A stretch of DNA of 64,000 bases from CAVVGB01 sp963747715 (GTDB lineage Bacteria; Actinomycetota; Thermoleophilia; Gaiellales; Gaiellaceae). The translations under genes were made by a program, and so were the position numbers. The stretch covers positions 1 to 64,000 of the forward strand of contig CAVVGB010000001.1 of NCBI GenBank assembly GCA_963747715.1, in the 5' to 3' direction. The notes below the pieces were generated by a model that was not told the DNA's origin, made no database searches, and saw only the letters and a list, made by a program, of their open reading frames with translations. Below are positions 62,081-64,000 of this stretch, piece after piece. How positions within the stretch are numbered: the first letter of the stretch is position 1; the number at the start of each line of letters is the position of its first letter.

Positions 62081-63357
62081 GGCAGGCGCCGTTCGGCTGC
62101 GGCGGCGTGCGGCTCGGGCGGCGTGCCCGCCTCGACCGCCGATTGGGGAGCGGTACCCTCGACGCCGCGTACGAGGACGAACCCCACGACCGTCGCGATT
62201 CCCAGGAGAACGGAGGCGATGGCCCAGACGGCGCGCGCGCCGAGCGCATCCGTAAGGAAACCGGCGATGATCATCCCCGCACCGAGCACGGCGAAGCCGA
62301 CGCTCATCACCACCGTGAAGGCCCGACCGCGCATTCGATCCGGCGCGCCACGCTGCACGAGCACCGCATTGCAGACGACCGCGGCGCCGTTTCCGATCCC
62401 GGCGAGGACGACCGCAAGGGCGGCGAGCAGAATGTTCGGCGCCGCGGCACCGGCGGCAATCCCGACGGCCATCAAGGCGATCGAGAGCGTGTACGGGATG
62501 GTCATCCCGCGCTGCTCGATCCAGCTTCCTCCGAACAGGCTGCCGATCACGAGGCCCGTGCCGGTGCCGGCGACGAGGATCCCGTAGCCGAGATCGCCCG
62601 CGTCGAAGACGTCTTTGGCCATCACGACCTCGGCGACGTTCACGCCCGCGTTGGCGAGCATGACGATGCTCCAGGCGACGAGCACCGTCAGGAGGGCGCG
62701 CTCTCTCGTTGCAAGCGCGAGGCCGTCGACGAGGTCGCGCCACCGGCCGGCGCTCGGCGCGCGCTCCTCCTCGAGGCTCTCGCGGATGCGGCTGATGAGG
62801 AGCGCGGAGACGAGGAACGTGGCCGCGTTCACCCAGTAGGCCGTGTCCGGGCTCGTCGCCGCGACGAGCGCGCCGCCCACGAGTGCGCCGAGTGCCCACG
62901 TGAGGTTGTCAGCGGTCTGCAGCAGGCCGTTCGCCTGCGGAAGGTCGCGGTCGGCGACGAGGTTCGGAAGGCCCGCGTAGACGGCGGGGCGAAAGACGCT
63001 CGTCGCGGTCCCGGCCGCAAAGGCCAAGATGACGATCTGAAGCGCGCTCGTCGCGAACGGCAGGATGCAGAACACGCCGACACGGAAGAGATCGGCGCTG
63101 ACGAGCAGCCAGCGGCGGGAGGTGCGGTCGATCAGCCGGCCCGCGAAGATCCCCACGACGACGAGGGGGAGGAACTCGGCGATCAGCAGTGTGCTGACCC
63201 AGTTGGCGTCCTCGGTCCGGTCGAAGACGTCCACGACGAGCGCCACGAACGCGAGCCACGTCCCGATGCTGGAGGCGAGCGTCGCGAGAAAGAGGAGGCG
63301 AAAGCCTGAGGCCTCGCGCACGAGCCCCAAACGGGCTCCCCTCAGGCCCCTCAACAC
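62077..63357 (-). CDS. MFS transporter, MFS_3 (enterobactin exporter-like) type
   Basis: A 426-residue carrier of twelve helices: GFRLLFLATLASSIGTWLAF, VDVFDRTEDANWVSTLLIAE, GRLIDRTSRRWLLVSADLFR, GTATSVFRPAVYAGLPNLVA and LVQRGAPDRMRGRAFTVVMS. These blocks fit the MFS_3 (EntS-like) branch. The substrate is unknown. GTG at 63357 is the start; the stop overlaps meaB, so they are in one operon, although no link between the functions is apparent. Confidence 0.9.
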   Translation of the reverse strand: MLRGLRGARLGLVREASGFRLLFLATLASSIGTWLAFVALVVDVFDRTEDANWVSTLLIAEFLPLVVVGIFAGRLIDRTSRRWLLVSADLFRVGVFCILPFATSALQIVILAFAAGTATSVFRPAVYAGLPNLVADRDLPQANGLLQTADNLTWALGALVGGALVAATSPDTAYWVNAATFLVSALLISRIRESLEEERAPSAGRWRDLVDGLALATRERALLTVLVAWSIVMLANAGVNVAEVVMAKDVFDAGDLGYGILVAGTGTGLVIGSLFGGSWIEQRGMTIPYTLSIALMAVGIAAGAAAPNILLAALAVVLAGIGNGAAVVCNAVLVQRGAPDRMRGRAFTVVMSVGFAVLGAGMIIAGFLTDALGARAVWAIASVLLGIATVVGFVLVRGVEGTAPQSAVEAGTPPEPHAAAAERRLP

Positions 63358-63416
63358 GCGCGGAACCGTAGCAGCGTCACAGGCGCGCGATGAGCGATGT
63401 AAGCGTCTCTACGCGC

Positions 63417-64000
63417 CTAATTGACGGGTTCGGGAGCTCTGGCGAGGACGCGGCCGAGCGCGGCGGCGAAGAGCTCGTTCTCCTCGGCCGTGCCGACGGT
63501 CACGCGGATGGCGCCGGGCGCGCCGAACGGGCCGAGCGGCCTGACGATGACGCCTTCTCGTAGAAGGGCCTCGAAGACCGGCCGCGCGTCGGCGCCGACC
63601 TCGACGTAGACGAAGTTGGCGACCGCCGGAGTGGCGACGAACAGGCCGAGATCCAGGCACGCGGCCTCGAGCTGGGCGCGTCCCTCGGCGGTGACGCGGC
63701 GGCGGCGCGCGATCTCGTCCTCGTCGGCGAGGCTCGCCAGCGCCGCGTCCTGCGCCGTCTGGTTGATCTCGAACGCGTTCCGGACCTTGCCGATTGCGGT
63801 GACGACGTCGGGCGGGCCGATGCCGTAGCCGACGCGCAGCCCGGCGAGCCCGTAGATCTTGGAGAAGGTCCGAAGGACGAGCACACGACGGCCCCGGCGG
63901 AGGTACTCGTCGATTCCGTTGGGATAGTGGGGATCGTCCACGTACTCGAAGTACGCCTCGTCGAGCACCGTGAGGACGTGCTCCGGGACCTTCTCGAAGT
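63417..64000 (-). CDS. hisC: Histidinol-phosphate aminotransferase, C-terminal part (cut by window edge)
   Basis: The last 194 residues of a class I/II aminotransferase: VLDEAYFEYVDDPHYP is the PLP-binding Asp-x-Ala-Tyr block, RTFSKIYGLAGLRVGYGIG holds the PLP lysine, and IRVTVGTAEENELFAAAL the C-terminal Arg that binds substrate. HisC is the best match; the start lies beyond the window. It transfers the amino group in histidine synthesis and often acts also on aromatic 2-oxo acids. Confidence 0.9.
   Translation of the reverse strand, partial: FEKVPEHVLTVLDEAYFEYVDDPHYPNGIDEYLRRGRRVLVLRTFSKIYGLAGLRVGYGIGPPDVVTAIGKVRNAFEINQTAQDAALASLADEDEIARRRRVTAEGRAQLEAACLDLGLFVATPAVANFVYVEVGADARPVFEALLREGVIVRPLGPFGAPGAIRVTVGTAEENELFAAALGRVLARAPEPVN

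Noticed and set aside
1..64000. tRNA, rRNA, insertion sequences, phage genes or origin
   Set aside because: I looked for typical tRNA arms, transposase motifs and DnaA-box clusters and saw none that I could support by reading alone.

Overview
The window reads as high-GC actinobacterial DNA in two parts. About 1-6,130 looks like an actinomycete of the Intrasporangiaceae/Nocardioidaceae kind (inference from gene content and codon style). From about 6,180 to the end the genes look like Thermoleophilia (Gaiella/Solirubrobacter relatives): split methylmalonyl-CoA mutase, many acyl-CoA enzymes, Flp pilins and large Ig-like repeat proteins. A molybdopterin oxidoreductase gene loses its 5' end at about 6,130, where the style changes, so a chimeric contig or a recent insertion is likely. 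Several genes carry single-base frameshifts, most densely inside a repetitive giant gene, which suggests long-read consensus errors.

Layout. 1-6,130: a minus-strand lipid or acyl-CoA operon (acyl-CoA dehydrogenase, SDR, APH-like phosphotransferase, then a second SDR and a 2-hydroxyacid dehydrogenase), a divergent TetR regulator with a clear palindromic operator, a YjbR-like protein and the broken molybdoenzyme. 6.2-11.6 kb: M23 endopeptidase, TPP-riboswitch-controlled thiG-thiS-thiE, a lipoprotein, a crotonase, the B12-binding subunit of methylmalonyl-CoA mutase and an MBL-fold hydrolase. 11.6-15.5 kb: mutase catalytic subunit, divergent from a PAS histidine kinase and a single-domain response regulator. 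15.7-27.3 kb: one giant surface protein with about 27 Ig-like repeats of 85 residues. 27.3-38.9 kb: TauE-like exporter, cobalamin adenosyltransferase, acyl-CoA dehydrogenase, HD-GYP regulator, 3-hydroxyacyl-CoA dehydrogenase, thiolase, ABC exporter, M48 protease and a duplicated DUF4389 membrane protein.

38.9-45.1 kb: a complete trp operon, trpE-G-D-CF-B-A, preceded by a Trp-rich, apparently leaderless leader peptide and an intrinsic terminator, which together form an attenuator. 45.1-52.7 kb: both subunits of a biotin-dependent acyl-CoA carboxylase of methylcrotonyl type, a methylglutaconyl-CoA hydratase-like crotonase, a membrane-tethered ECF sigma factor, a FAD oxidase/DapA-like pair and a PNPOx-family oxidase. 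52.9-64 kb: DJ-1-like protein, two MFS transporters, leucyl aminopeptidase, a further acyl-CoA dehydrogenase, DUF4242, DUF72 and DUF3052 proteins, two tandem Flp pilins with matching terminators, threonine dehydratase, the MeaB chaperone of the mutase, and a partial hisC.

The right part therefore describes a soil-type heterotroph that degrades branched-chain amino acids and fatty acids through acyl-CoA intermediates to propionyl/methylmalonyl-CoA, with B12 maintenance genes (adenosyltransferase, MeaB) dispersed around the mutase. The least explained features are a dispersed structured intergenic element (three copies), a C-rich junction element (four copies) and the shared leaders of the pilin genes.
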